Shown here piece after piece: positions 54,582-63,101 of a stretch of 64,000 bases of DNA. The notes below the pieces were generated by a model. That model saw only the letters and a program-made list of their open reading frames with translations. It was not told where the DNA came from and ran no database searches. Source of the stretch: Shinella fusca (GTDB taxonomy: Bacteria > Pseudomonadota > Alphaproteobacteria > Rhizobiales > Rhizobiaceae). The stretch spans positions 153,266-217,265 of the forward strand of contig NZ_JACHIK010000008.1 in NCBI RefSeq assembly GCF_014203155.1, given 5' to 3'. The position numbers were made by a program, and so were the translations under genes. Within the stretch, counting starts at the first letter, position 1. Each line of letters starts with the position of its first letter.

Positions 54582-55052
54582 TCAGACGGCCGGCAGTTTC
54601 AGGGGGCCGCCGGTCTTGATGCTGCGGATCGCGAAATTGGAGCGGATGTCGGTCACGCCCGGCATGGCGAGCAGCGTTTCCGTCAGCAAGGTCTCGTAGG
54701 CCGAAAGGTCCTCGACCACCACCTCGGCCAGGAAGTCCGCATTGCCCGAGATCAGGAAGCAGGAGACGATCTCGGGAACGGCGAGCAGCGCCGCCTGCTG
54801 CTCGGCGGCGTTTTCCCGGCTGTGCAGCCCCACCTTGATCTCCACGAAGACGGTGAGGCCGAGGCCCACCTCCTTGCGGTCGATGTCCGCCCGGTAGCCG
54901 CGCAGCACGCCGGATTTCTCCAGGTTGCGGATGCGCCGCAGGCAGGGCGACGGCGAGAGGTTCACCCGCTCGGCGATCTCCACGTTCGTCGCCCGCGCAT
55001 CCTCCTGCAGCACCTTGAGGATGGCGATATCGAATTTATCGAGGTTTGGCAT
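54582..55052 (-). CDS. Lrp/AsnC-family transcriptional regulator
   Basis: This 156-residue regulator starts MPNLDKFDIAILKVLQEDAR with an AsnC-type HTH (about 4-63: NVEIAERVNLSPSPCLRRIRNLE) and a C-terminal RAM/AsnC ligand-binding domain (VFVEIKVGLHSRE, CFLISGNADFLAEVVVED). Lrp/AsnC proteins bind amino acids. It is divergent from an EamA transporter 139 bp away; such pairs commonly control amino acid export. The ATG at 55052 matches the family start. Confidence 0.92.
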   Translation of the reverse strand: MPNLDKFDIAILKVLQEDARATNVEIAERVNLSPSPCLRRIRNLEKSGVLRGYRADIDRKEVGLGLTVFVEIKVGLHSRENAAEQQAALLAVPEIVSCFLISGNADFLAEVVVEDLSAYETLLTETLLAMPGVTDIRSNFAIRSIKTGGPLKLPAV

Positions 55053-55191
55053 ATCTGCGAATTTTCCCGGCCCACTTTGGCATGATCGTGCGCATCCTAC
55101 CTTCACAGCGCCACAACTCGCAAGGACATGCCGCGATCTTCGGCGCTAGTGTCCCGCCGTGACCTGAGCCGCAGCGCAGAAAGGATGCCAG

Positions 55192-56100
55192 ATGGCCATG
55201 ACCTCGCTTTCCTCCCCCGGGACCTCCAATCCGCTTGCCGCCGGCTATGCCGGCGCGGCGGTGACGGTGCTGATCTGGGCGACATGGGTGGTGGCGACGC
55301 GCCACACGGCCGCAACCCCGCTCGGCACCGTCGACATCGGCCTCATCCGCTACGGCGTGCCGGCCATCCTGCTCGCGCCCGTCTGGCTGCGCACGGGACT
55401 GCTGCCGAAGGGCGTGCCGCTGCGGCTCGTCGTCGTGATGGTGGCCGGCGCGGGCGCCCTCTTCTTCCAGATCACGGCGGCGGCGCTGCATGTGACGCCT
55501 GCCGCGCCGGGCGGCATCCTGCTCGGCGGCTCCATGCCGCTGGCGACCGCCCTCATCGGCATGGTGCTCTTCGGCGAGCGGCCGGACCGCATGCGCCTCG
55601 CCGGCCTTGGCGCCATCGTCTCGGGCGTCGTCATCCTCCTTGCGGCAAGCCTCCAGAAGAGCGGCATGACGATGACCGGCTTCGTGCTGCTGCCGCTCGG
55701 CGCGGTGCTCTGGGCGGGCTTCACCCACGCCTTCCGCCGCTCCGGCCTCAGCGCGCTTGAGGGCGCCGCGCTCGTCGCCGCCTGGTCCTTCCTCATCCAC
55801 CTGGGGCTGGCGGCGGTCTTCGGCACGCATCTTGCCGCAGCCTCCCTGCCCGACCTTGCGCTGCAGGTCGCCAGCCAGGGTATCCTTTCCGGCCTCGTCG
55901 CCACCTTCGCCTACGGCACGGCCATCCGCGCGCTCGGCGGCAGCCAGGCTGCCGCCTTCACCGCCATCACGCCGGTCCTGGCGACGCTCGGCGGCGCGGT
56001 GTTCCTCGGCGAGAGCTTCGGCGCTGCGGAAATGGCGGCCGCGCTGGTAGTCGGCGCCGGCGTGGCGCTCTCGACGGGGGTCTTCTCGCCGAAGCGGTGA
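55192..56100 (+). CDS. EamA/DMT-family transporter
   Basis: This 302-residue protein has about ten membrane helices in two EamA repeats (about 18-145 and 158-295), with AGYAGAAVTVLIWATWVVAT at the start and ITPVLATLGGAVFLGESFG in the last repeat. DMT transporters export amino acids or metabolites. It starts MAMTSLSSPG with AAAGGA 6 bases before the ATG at 55192. It is divergent from the Lrp-type gene, its likely regulator. Confidence 0.88.
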   Translation: MAMTSLSSPGTSNPLAAGYAGAAVTVLIWATWVVATRHTAATPLGTVDIGLIRYGVPAILLAPVWLRTGLLPKGVPLRLVVVMVAGAGALFFQITAAALHVTPAAPGGILLGGSMPLATALIGMVLFGERPDRMRLAGLGAIVSGVVILLAASLQKSGMTMTGFVLLPLGAVLWAGFTHAFRRSGLSALEGAALVAAWSFLIHLGLAAVFGTHLAAASLPDLALQVASQGILSGLVATFAYGTAIRALGGSQAAAFTAITPVLATLGGAVFLGESFGAAEMAAALVVGAGVALSTGVFSPKR

Positions 56101-56161
56101 ATTGCGGGTGGGCTTTTCTTTCCTGCTTCTGCTTCTGCTTCTGCTCCTTCCCTTTCCCTTC

Positions 56162-56223
<62 letters not shown>

Positions 56224-56257
56224 CTGTCTGCCCCACTGTCTCTCTGCCCTCTCCCTT

Positions 56258-56334
56258 CGTCATGGTCGGGCCTGACCCGACCATCCATGCCTCACCCGCG
56301 GGGGTGGATCCTCGGGTCAAGCCCGAGGATGACG
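56258..56334. repeat. RIME-like repeat with one divergent arm, copy E
   Basis: The right arm (GGATCCTCGGGTCAAGCCC...GATGACG) is standard, but the left arm is CGTCATGGTCGGGCCTGACC...GACCATCCATG, a different palindrome. Copy E is therefore a hybrid of two repeat types. Confidence 0.85.
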
Positions 56335-56390
56335 GAGGGGAATGAGGGGCGGGTATAAAGGGCGAGATTGGATGATGCCACGAAAGAAAA

Positions 56391-56417
56391 GGCGCCCGCG
56401 GCTTTTGCCGGGGCGCC
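56391..56417 (-). terminator. Intrinsic terminator after the choline permease
   Basis: GGCGCCCGCGGC...GCCGGGGCGCC forms a strong stem (56391-56417) with A-rich sequence on its left (AAAGAAAA), giving a U tract on the minus strand, and TTTTT on the right. It ends the choX-choW transcript; no ATPase gene follows. Confidence 0.8.
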
Positions 56418-56443
56418 TTTTTGCGTTCGTCGTTGCGGCGGGA

Positions 56444-57331
56444 TCAGCCGTGGATGATCTCGCGGTGCTTCTGCAGGCGCTTGCCGTAGGCCTGGCTGAC
56501 GCGGTCGAAGATGATCGCGATGCCGACGATGGCGAGGCCGTTGAAGATGCCGAGGGTGAAATACTGGTTGGAGATCGCCTTCAGCACCGGCTGGCCGAGG
56601 CCCTGCACGCCGATCATCGAGGCGATGACGACCATGGCGAGGGCCATCATGATCGTCTGGTTGATGCCGGCCATGATGGTGGGCAGCGCGAGCGGCATCT
56701 GCACGTTCTTCAGCTTCTGCCAGTTCGACGAGCCGAAGGCGTCGGCCGCCTCCAGCACGTCCTTGTCGACGAGGCGGATGCCGAGATTGGTGAGGCGGAT
56801 CATCGGCGGAATGGCGTAGATGACCACCGCGATCAGCCCCGGGACCTTGCCGATGCCGAGCAGCATGACGACCGGGATGAGGTAGACGAAGCTCGGCATG
56901 GTCTGCATGACGTCGAGCACCGGATTGACGACGTTCTGCACCCGGTCCGACCGCGACATGAGGATGCCGATCGGTATGCCGATGACGATGGAAAGGACGG
57001 TACAGACGAAGATCATCGAGACCGTCTTCATCGTGTCGTCCCACATGTCGAAATAGCCGATGATGAGCAGCGTGACCATCGAGCCGGCGACGATCTTCCA
57101 GTTGCGGCTGGCGAACCAGGCGACAAGGGCGATCAGGATGAGGATGATCGGCCAGGGCGTCTTCGTCATGAAGCGCTCGGACCAGATGAGAAAGTGTTGC
57201 AGCGGCTCGAAGAGGGATTCGATGCCGTCGCCATAGGCGCGGGTGAAGGCGCGGAAGCCTTCGTCGATCGCCTTCTTGAGGTCGCGCAGCGAATTCGCGT
57301 CCATCGTCGGAAATTTCGTGAACCAGTCCAT
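56444..57331 (-). CDS. choW: Choline/betaine ABC transporter permease
   Basis: This 295-residue permease of the ProW/ChoW type has about six membrane helices and the coupling motif LEAADAFGSSNWQKLKNVQMPLALPTI (EAA motif). A long N-terminal amphipathic region (about 1-60) precedes the first helix. With the preceding choline-binding-protein gene it matches the choXW part of the choXWV operon of Sinorhizobium. No ATPase gene follows within the window, so another ATPase must power it or the gene lies elsewhere. Confidence 0.9.
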   Translation of the reverse strand: MDWFTKFPTMDANSLRDLKKAIDEGFRAFTRAYGDGIESLFEPLQHFLIWSERFMTKTPWPIILILIALVAWFASRNWKIVAGSMVTLLIIGYFDMWDDTMKTVSMIFVCTVLSIVIGIPIGILMSRSDRVQNVVNPVLDVMQTMPSFVYLIPVVMLLGIGKVPGLIAVVIYAIPPMIRLTNLGIRLVDKDVLEAADAFGSSNWQKLKNVQMPLALPTIMAGINQTIMMALAMVVIASMIGVQGLGQPVLKAISNQYFTLGIFNGLAIVGIAIIFDRVSQAYGKRLQKHREIIHG

Positions 57332-57448
57332 GTCGATCCCCTTTCGGCTGGGCCAGTCTTGCGCCGGCCTTCCCGCCTACCCTGAAAGATGCCGCGGCCA
57401 TGCGCGCGGCCGTTTGCGCCAACGAGATGCATGTTGGCGAAGGCGGAT

Positions 57449-57474
57449 GACGGCGCGCCGCGGGGCGCGCCGTC
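57449..57474 (-). other. Strong intercistronic stem-loop between choX and choW
   Basis: GACGGCGCGCC (57449-57459) and GGCGCGCCGTC (57464-57474) form a perfect 11-bp stem with a 4-base loop in the 157-bp gap between the binding-protein and permease genes. There is no U tract. It probably protects the upstream mRNA and lowers permease expression relative to the binding protein. Confidence 0.7.
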
Positions 57475-57488
57475 CGTTTGCGTCAGGC

Positions 57489-58487
57489 TCAGAGAGCGGC
57501 CTTGATCTTCTCGGCGACTTCCGGCGAGACCCAGGTCGTCCAGAGCGCTTCGTTCTCTTCCAGGAAATGCTTGGCGCCGTCGTCGCCGCTCGCCTGGTTG
57601 TCGGTCATCCAGGCCATCAGCTTGTTGACCGTGTCGTTCGTCCAGGCGCGCTTGTTGAGGTAGTCCATGACGTCCGTGCCGGCGCGTTCGGAGAACGGCT
57701 TGGTCACGAGCGTCTGGACGGTGTCCTTCGGCCAGTCGTTCTTCTTCGGGTCCGGGCAATCCGCAACGGTATTGCAGCGCTTCCACTCGGCCGCGTCATA
57801 GGGAACGCCGTGCTCGAGCTTGACCATGTCGTACTTGCCGAGAAGCGCGGTCGGGGCCCAGTAGTAGCCGACCCAGCCTTCCTTGCGCTCGTAGGCCTTG
57901 GCGATCGAGCCGTCGAGGCCGGCCGCCGAGCCCGTGTCGACGAGCGTGAAGTTGGCGGCTTCCCCGCCATAGGCCTTGAAGAGCTGGCTGGTCACGACCG
58001 TGCCGCCCCAGCCCTGCGGGCCGTTGTGCACGGCGCCCTTGCTCTTGTCTTCCGGATCGGGGAACAGTTCGGGATGCTTCAGGGCATCGTCGATCGTCTT
58101 GATGTCCGGATGCGCCTCGGCGACGTATTTCGGGATCCACCAGCCCTGGACGGCGCCGTCGGAGAGCGCGACCGCCGCACCCACCAGCTTGCCCTCGTCG
58201 ATGCCGCGCTTGACGACGTCCGGCAGGAGGTCGACCCAGCCTTCGGGCGCGAGGTCCGGCTCGCCCTTCTCGATCATCGAGGTGATGGTCGGGACGGTGT
58301 CGCCGACGATGACCTCGGCGTTGCAGCCGTAGCCTTCGGTCAGGATGAACTTGTCGAGTGCGGCGAGAACCTCGGCGCTCTGCCAGTTCATGCTGGCGAT
58401 GGTCACGTCGCCGCATTCGGCGCGTGCCGCGCCCGTCATGGCCAGGAGGCCGGCGACGAGGCAGGTGGAAGCAAGAAGATGTTTCAT
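57489..58487 (-). CDS. choX: Choline ABC transporter substrate-binding protein
   Basis: This 332-residue periplasmic binding protein of the OpuAC/ChoX family has a signal peptide (MKHLLASTCLVAGLLAMTG, cut near ARA|EC) and ligand-box residues such as MNWQSAEVLAALDKFIL, GWWIPKYV and GWVGYYWAPTALLGKYDM; the aromatics Trp and Tyr in these segments form the cation-pi box for the quaternary amine. The mature N-terminus and the later KRCNTVADCPDPKK segment contain Cys residues that could pair. ATG 58487 starts the signal peptide. It precedes choW. Confidence 0.92.
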   Translation of the reverse strand: MKHLLASTCLVAGLLAMTGAARAECGDVTIASMNWQSAEVLAALDKFILTEGYGCNAEVIVGDTVPTITSMIEKGEPDLAPEGWVDLLPDVVKRGIDEGKLVGAAVALSDGAVQGWWIPKYVAEAHPDIKTIDDALKHPELFPDPEDKSKGAVHNGPQGWGGTVVTSQLFKAYGGEAANFTLVDTGSAAGLDGSIAKAYERKEGWVGYYWAPTALLGKYDMVKLEHGVPYDAAEWKRCNTVADCPDPKKNDWPKDTVQTLVTKPFSERAGTDVMDYLNKRAWTNDTVNKLMAWMTDNQASGDDGAKHFLEENEALWTTWVSPEVAEKIKAAL

Positions 58488-58835
58488 ATCCGTTCCCTCA
58501 TTTGCGGCGGTGTCGTTATCCTGTCGAGCCCGGCTGCACCGCCGCCGCAGGGCTCGTGATCCCTCGTGCGGATCGCTGCGGACCAGCCGGAAAGGCTCCG
58601 GTGGTCCGCGATACCGCATCCTCGACTTTTGCAGCTACAGGGTCGAATGCCGGTACGAATGCGTCTGCCATTGACCTCGATGCGTCATGGGGCCGTCAAA
58701 ACCGCAAAGCCTTGCCCGGTTTTCGCGGGCGCGGGATCATGCGGGCAATGGTATGATACAATTCAGCTTTTTCAAACCGCAAAAACGGAAAGGCCGGCGA
58801 AGCCGGCCTTGTCCCGTTGCGACATGTCCCGGAAA
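58488..58835. other. 348-bp intergenic region upstream of choX
   Basis: No gene was found. The region should hold the choX promoter (leftward) and contains, at its right end, the terminator of the L,D-transpeptidase gene. A G/C-rich stretch at about 58530-58620 has no recognisable motif. Confidence 0.5.
58781..58810 (-). terminator. Intrinsic terminator of the L,D-transpeptidase gene
   Basis: AAGGCCGGC (58790-58798), loop GAA and GCCGGCCTT (58802-58810) form a perfect 9-bp stem. The A run at 58781-58785 becomes a U tract on the minus strand. Confidence 0.85.
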
Positions 58836-59465
58836 TCAGGCCTCGCGGCGCCCCTGGACGACGAAGACATGCGTGCCCGGCTCGACGCGGGCGTAAAGAT
58901 CGATCACGTCATGGTTGAGCATGCGCACGCAGCCGCTCGACATGGCCTGGCCGATGGACCAGGGCTGGTTGGTGCCGTGGATGCGGAACATCGTGTCGCG
59001 GCCGTTCTGGTAGAGATACATGGCGCGCGCGCCCAGCGGGTTGTTGATGCCGCCCGGCAGGCCGCCGGCATATTTCAGGTTGCGCCTGTCGCGGCGCATC
59101 ATGTTCGGGGTCGGCGTCCAGCTCGGCCATTCGGCCTTGCGGCCGACCGTGGCATTGCCGGCGAGCGAATAGCCCATCCGGCCGACGCCGATGCCGTAGC
59201 GGATCGCCCGCCCCTCGCCGAGCACGTAGTAGAGCCGGCGGGCCGGCGTATCGACGACGATGGTGCCCGCCGCCTGGCCCGTCTCGTAGGCGACTTCCTG
59301 GCGGCGCAGTTCCGGCTTGATCTTGTCGAGCGGCATCGCCTTCAGCGGATGCTTCTCGTCCGGCCGCGCGCCATAGTCGGCACGGCCGCCCATGCCGTTC
59401 GTGGCGCAGCCCGCAAGCAGGGCGGCGGAAGCGCCGAGCAGGAATCCGCGACGGGAGATCGACAT
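58836..59465 (-). CDS. L,D-transpeptidase lipoprotein (YkuD family)
   Basis: This 209-residue envelope enzyme forms 3-3 peptidoglycan crosslinks or attaches proteins to the wall. The N-terminus has two arginines and a lipobox LLAGC (Cys20), so it is probably a Tat- or Sec-exported lipoprotein. The YkuD domain has RIHGTNQPWSIGQAMSSGCVRM with His163 and catalytic Cys179. Length and order match short alphaproteobacterial Ldts. Starts at ATG 59465. An exact TTAA-N7-TTAA box lies 55 bp upstream, suggesting cell-cycle control by CtrA. Confidence 0.9.
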   Translation of the reverse strand: MSISRRGFLLGASAALLAGCATNGMGGRADYGARPDEKHPLKAMPLDKIKPELRRQEVAYETGQAAGTIVVDTPARRLYYVLGEGRAIRYGIGVGRMGYSLAGNATVGRKAEWPSWTPTPNMMRRDRRNLKYAGGLPGGINNPLGARAMYLYQNGRDTMFRIHGTNQPWSIGQAMSSGCVRMLNHDVIDLYARVEPGTHVFVVQGRREA

Positions 59466-59519
59466 GGTTAACGCCCCTTGAATGATTGGTCCTCGGGGCT
59501 GAGAATTATGCAGTTATGG

Positions 59520-59534
59520 TTAATCGAGGGTTAA
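59520..59534. promoter_or_regulatory. CtrA-type box (TTAA-N7-TTAA) upstream of L,D-transpeptidase
   Basis: TTAA (59520-59523), seven bases and TTAA (59531-59534) match the full CtrA recognition sequence of Caulobacter and rhizobia. It lies 55 bp before the start codon, a normal promoter distance. Control by CtrA is inferred. Confidence 0.6.
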
Positions 59535-59596
59535 GGCGCGCGGTGCGGTTGTGGGCAGGGTTAACGTATTGGCGGAGAGCCCCTCTCCCTCTCCGC

Positions 59597-59684
59597 CGTC
59601 ATCCTCGGGCTTGACCCGAGGATCCATCCACGAATGCAGGGCGTGCCGTGAGGCGTGGATCCTCGGGTCAAGCCCGAGGATGAC
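59597..59684. repeat. RIME-like palindromic repeat, copy F
   Basis: Standard layout: CGTCATCCTCGGGCTTGACC at the left and the reverse arm ending GAGGATGAC at 59684. It lies in the 284-bp gap between the L,D-transpeptidase start and the end of the ETF-ubiquinone oxidoreductase gene, which otherwise holds only the CtrA-type box. Confidence 0.88.
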
Positions 59685-59749
59685 AACCGAGAGATGGTGC
59701 ACCCAAAAATGCCCGCGCGGCCGCTCTCGCGGTAGCCGTCCGCGACCTG

Positions 59750-61414
59750 TCACATGTTCGGATAGACCGGCCCCTCGCCACCCTGCGGGGGCACCCAGTT
59801 GATGTTCTGGTTGGGGTCCTTGATGTCGCAGGTCTTGCAGTGGACGCAGTTCTGCGCGTTGATGACGTAGACGTCCTTGCCGTCCTTCTCCACCCACTCG
59901 TAGACGCCCGCCGGACAGTAGCGGGTGGACGGGCCGGCATAGACGTCGAGCTCGGAGGTCTTCTGCAGCTCCGGGTTCTTGAGCTGGAGGTGGATCGGCT
60001 GGTCTTCCTCGTGGTTGGTGTTCGACAGGAACACCGAGGAGAGACGGTCGAAGGTGAGGACGCCGTCCGGCTTGGGATAGTCGATCTTGTTGTGCTTTGC
60101 CGCCGGCTCCAGCGAGGCGGCGTCGGTCTTGCCGTGCTTCAGTGTGCCGAAGAAGGAGAAGCCGAAAAGCGTGTTCGTCCACATGTCGAGGCCGCCGAGC
60201 GCCACGCCGACGGCCGTGCCGAACTTCGACCAGAGCGGCTTGACGTTGCGCACCTTCTTCAGGTCCGAGCCGATGGCGCTGTCGCGCCAGCCCTGCTCGA
60301 TCTCGATCGGCTCGTCGTTGGCGCGGCCGGCGGCGATGGCATCGGCCAGCTTTTCCGCCGCGAGGATGCCCGAGAGCACCGCGTTGTGGCTGCCCTTGAT
60401 GCGCGGCACGTTGACGAAGCCGGCCGCGCAGCCGATCAGCGCGCCTCCCGGGAAGGAGAGTTTCGGCACCGACTGGTAGCCGCCCTCGGTGATGGCGCGC
60501 GCGCCGTAGGAAAGGCGCTTGCCGCCCTCGAAGGTGCCGCGGATGGCGGGATGCGTCTTGAAGCGCTGGAATTCCTCGAAGGGATAGAGCCAGGGGTTCT
60601 TGTAGTTGAGGTGCACCACGAAGCCGACGGCGACGAGGTTGTCTTCCAGGTGATAGAGGAACGAGCCGCCGCCAGTCTTCATGCCGAGCGGCCAGCCGAA
60701 GGAATGCTGCACGAGGCCGGGCCTGTGGTTCTCGGGCTTCACCTGCCAGAGTTCCTTGAGGCCGATGCCGAATTTCTGCGGCTCGCGGTCCTTCGAAAGG
60801 TCGAATTTCGCAATGAGCTGCTTGGCGAGCGAGCCGCGCACGCCTTCGCCGATCAGCGTGTACTTGCCGAGAAGGGCCATGCCGCGCGTGTAGTTCGGGC
60901 CGGGCTCGCCACTCCGCTCGATGCCCATGTCGCCGGTGGCGACGCCGATCACCGCGCCTTCGTCGTTATAAAGCACTTCCGTCGCGGCAAAGCCCGGATA
61001 GATCTCAACGCCGAGTTCTTCCGCCTTGGTCGCCAGCCAGCGACAGACATTGCCGAGCGAGACGATGTAGTTGCCGTGGTTGTTCATCAGCGGCGGCATG
61101 AAGGCGTTCGGCAGGCGCACGGCGCCGGCCGGCCCGAGGAACAGGAAATGGTCGTCCGTCACCTCGGTCTTGAAGGGATGGCTCTCGTCCTCGCGCCAGT
61201 CCGGCAGGAGGCGGTCGATGCCGATGGGATCGACGACGGCGCCGGAGAGGATATGCGCGCCGACTTCCGAGCCCTTTTCCAGAACGACGACGGAAAGCTC
61301 GGGGTTCACCTGCTTCAGCCGGATCGCCGCCGAAAGGCCGGCGGGGCCCGCGCCGACGATCACCACGTCGAATTCCATGCTCTCGCGCTCGGGGAGTTCC
61401 ATTTCTTCGCTCAT
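59750..61414 (-). CDS. etfD: Electron transfer flavoprotein-ubiquinone oxidoreductase
   Basis: ETF-QO takes electrons from ETF (fed by acyl-CoA dehydrogenases such as the GcdH encoded at 40171) and passes them to ubiquinone at the inner membrane. The 554-residue protein has an FAD motif VVIVGAGPAGLSAAIRLKQ, the membrane/ubiquinone region with KLSFPGGALIGCAAGFVNVP, and a C-terminal 4Fe-4S domain with CPAGVYEW and CVHCKTCDIKDP. The start at 61414 follows GGAGAAAGACGA; an extension of 41 codons upstream is not family-like. Confidence 0.95.
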   Translation of the reverse strand: MSEEMELPERESMEFDVVIVGAGPAGLSAAIRLKQVNPELSVVVLEKGSEVGAHILSGAVVDPIGIDRLLPDWREDESHPFKTEVTDDHFLFLGPAGAVRLPNAFMPPLMNNHGNYIVSLGNVCRWLATKAEELGVEIYPGFAATEVLYNDEGAVIGVATGDMGIERSGEPGPNYTRGMALLGKYTLIGEGVRGSLAKQLIAKFDLSKDREPQKFGIGLKELWQVKPENHRPGLVQHSFGWPLGMKTGGGSFLYHLEDNLVAVGFVVHLNYKNPWLYPFEEFQRFKTHPAIRGTFEGGKRLSYGARAITEGGYQSVPKLSFPGGALIGCAAGFVNVPRIKGSHNAVLSGILAAEKLADAIAAGRANDEPIEIEQGWRDSAIGSDLKKVRNVKPLWSKFGTAVGVALGGLDMWTNTLFGFSFFGTLKHGKTDAASLEPAAKHNKIDYPKPDGVLTFDRLSSVFLSNTNHEEDQPIHLQLKNPELQKTSELDVYAGPSTRYCPAGVYEWVEKDGKDVYVINAQNCVHCKTCDIKDPNQNINWVPPQGGEGPVYPNM

Positions 61415-61564
61415 TCGTCTTTCTCCACCCCGCAACCCCTCGAAAGCCGCGGAAAATCCCTCTTGTCGGCCTGTCATGACAAATACGGCGAACCTTGTCG
61501 AGCCGGTCTGCGACAGACGATCCCCGCATTTGCGCATGACGTCATGATACCATCCACCGTTTTA

Positions 61565-61586
61565 TTGACTTTAACGTAAACGTCAA
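61565..61586. promoter_or_regulatory. Imperfect 22-bp palindrome TTGAC...GTCAA in divergent promoter
   Basis: TTGACTTTAAC-GTAAACGTCAA matches its reverse complement at 9 of 11 half-site positions. It resembles the ACGTAAACGT-type operators recalled for MerR-family LiuR regulators of branched-chain and acyl-CoA metabolism. It lies between the divergent ETF-QO and FAD-oxidase genes. Confidence 0.5.
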
Positions 61587-61680
61587 TATGTCGCCGGTTG
61601 CACCGCCACCTCCTCGCTTGATTCCGGCTGCCGGGGGGAATAGGCATCGTGCAGTCCACACTGCGGAGGATCGTCGCCCC

Positions 61681-63078
61681 ATGTCCGAGATTATCCGATC
61701 GCTCCAGCGCGACCTGAACGATTTCGGCGAGGACCTTCACCTTATCGGAGCGGAGGCGCTTGCCGGCCGGCATCCCGGCGAGCACCCGGACAATCTCGGC
61801 GCAGGCGCGATGGCGGCACCGGCGACGCCGGAGGCGGCGGTCGCCGTGGTGCGCTGGTGCATCGACAACGGCGTGCCGATGGTGCCGCAGGGCGGGCGCA
61901 CCGGCCTCGTCGGCGGCGGCACCAGCCGGCCGGGCGAACTTATCCTCTCCACCGCACGGCTTGCCCGCATCGAGGCGATCGATCCCCTCGCCCGGACAGC
62001 GACCGTCGGCGCGGGCGTGACGTTGCAGGCCTTGCAGGAGGCCGCCGCGGAATTCGGCCTCACGCCCGGCATCGACCTTGCCGCCCGCGGCAGCGCCACC
62101 ATCGGCGGCATGATCGCCACCAATGCCGGCGGCATCCTCGCCTTCCGCAACGGCGTGATGCGCCATCAGGTGCTCGGCATCGAGGCCGTGCTGCCGGACG
62201 GCAGCCTCTTCAGCGACCTGACGCGCGTGCTGAAGGTCAGCGCCGGGCCGGACATCAAGCAGCTCCTCATCGGCTCGGAGGGTGCCTACGGCTTCGTCAC
62301 CCGCGCCGTGCTGAAACTCGAAACCTTCAATCCGCTGCGCGCCACCGCGCTCGTCGGCGTACCGGATGCCACGGCGGCCCTTGCCCTCATCGCCCATTTC
62401 CGCGCGCAGCCCGCCTTGCAGCTCGAAGGAGCGGAGCTGATGTGGCGGGACTATTTCCGCGACAGCGCCGGCGAGCGCGGCTTCGATCTCGACTGGCTGG
62501 CGCGGGAAACGCCGGCCGTGCTGCTGCTGGAAGTTTCCGCCGCAAGCGAGGCGGAGGCGCGCGCGGCCCTGGAAGACGGGCTTGCCGCCCTCTGGGAGGA
62601 GCACGGGCTGACGAGCGGCATCGTCGCGGCCTCGCTCGACCAGGCGCGACGCTTCTGGGCGATCCGCGAGGAGAGCGATTTCATCTATCGCCTGCACCCC
62701 GCCGCGCCCTCCTTCGACGTCTCCGTGCCGCCGGGCGCGCTCGATGCCTATGTTGCAGGTCTTGAAGCGCGGCTGAGGGCGGTCGACGCCGGCTTTGCGG
62801 CCTATGTCTACGGCCATGTCGCGGACGGCAACCTGCATATCTCGGTCTTCGGCGAGGGCGCGGCCGCGCCGGCGATGAAGGGGCCGATCGAGGATGCGGT
62901 CTATGCGGGCGTTTCGGATCTCGGCGGCAGCTTTTCCGCCGAGCACGGCGTCGGCCTCGAAAAGCAGCGCGCCTTCCTTGCCTATGGCAATCCCGTCCGC
63001 CGCGCGGCGGCCGTGGCGATCAAGGCCGCGCTCGACCCCAAAAACCTCTTCAATCCGGGCAAGGTGCCCTTCGCCTGA
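61681..63078 (+). CDS. FAD-binding oxidase (D-lactate/2-hydroxyacid dehydrogenase type)
   Basis: This 465-residue FAD-linked oxidase of the GlcD/D-2-hydroxyglutarate dehydrogenase type has a PCMH FAD-binding domain (about 45-225: VPQGGRTGLVGGGTSRPGEL, GIDLAARGSATIGGMIATNAGG, GVMRHQVLGIEAVLPDG) and a C-terminal FAD-oxidase domain with GHVADGNLHISVF and AEHGVGLEKQ. Electrons probably go to ETF or quinone, which fits its position beside ETF-QO. The ATG at 61681 (MSEIIRSLQ) is chosen because the upstream 31 codons are Pro-rich and unlike the family. Confidence 0.9.
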   Translation: MSEIIRSLQRDLNDFGEDLHLIGAEALAGRHPGEHPDNLGAGAMAAPATPEAAVAVVRWCIDNGVPMVPQGGRTGLVGGGTSRPGELILSTARLARIEAIDPLARTATVGAGVTLQALQEAAAEFGLTPGIDLAARGSATIGGMIATNAGGILAFRNGVMRHQVLGIEAVLPDGSLFSDLTRVLKVSAGPDIKQLLIGSEGAYGFVTRAVLKLETFNPLRATALVGVPDATAALALIAHFRAQPALQLEGAELMWRDYFRDSAGERGFDLDWLARETPAVLLLEVSAASEAEARAALEDGLAALWEEHGLTSGIVAASLDQARRFWAIREESDFIYRLHPAAPSFDVSVPPGALDAYVAGLEARLRAVDAGFAAYVYGHVADGNLHISVFGEGAAAPAMKGPIEDAVYAGVSDLGGSFSAEHGVGLEKQRAFLAYGNPVRRAAAVAIKAALDPKNLFNPGKVPFA

Positions 63079-63101
63079 GCCCAAAAAGGAAGGATAACGT
63101 C

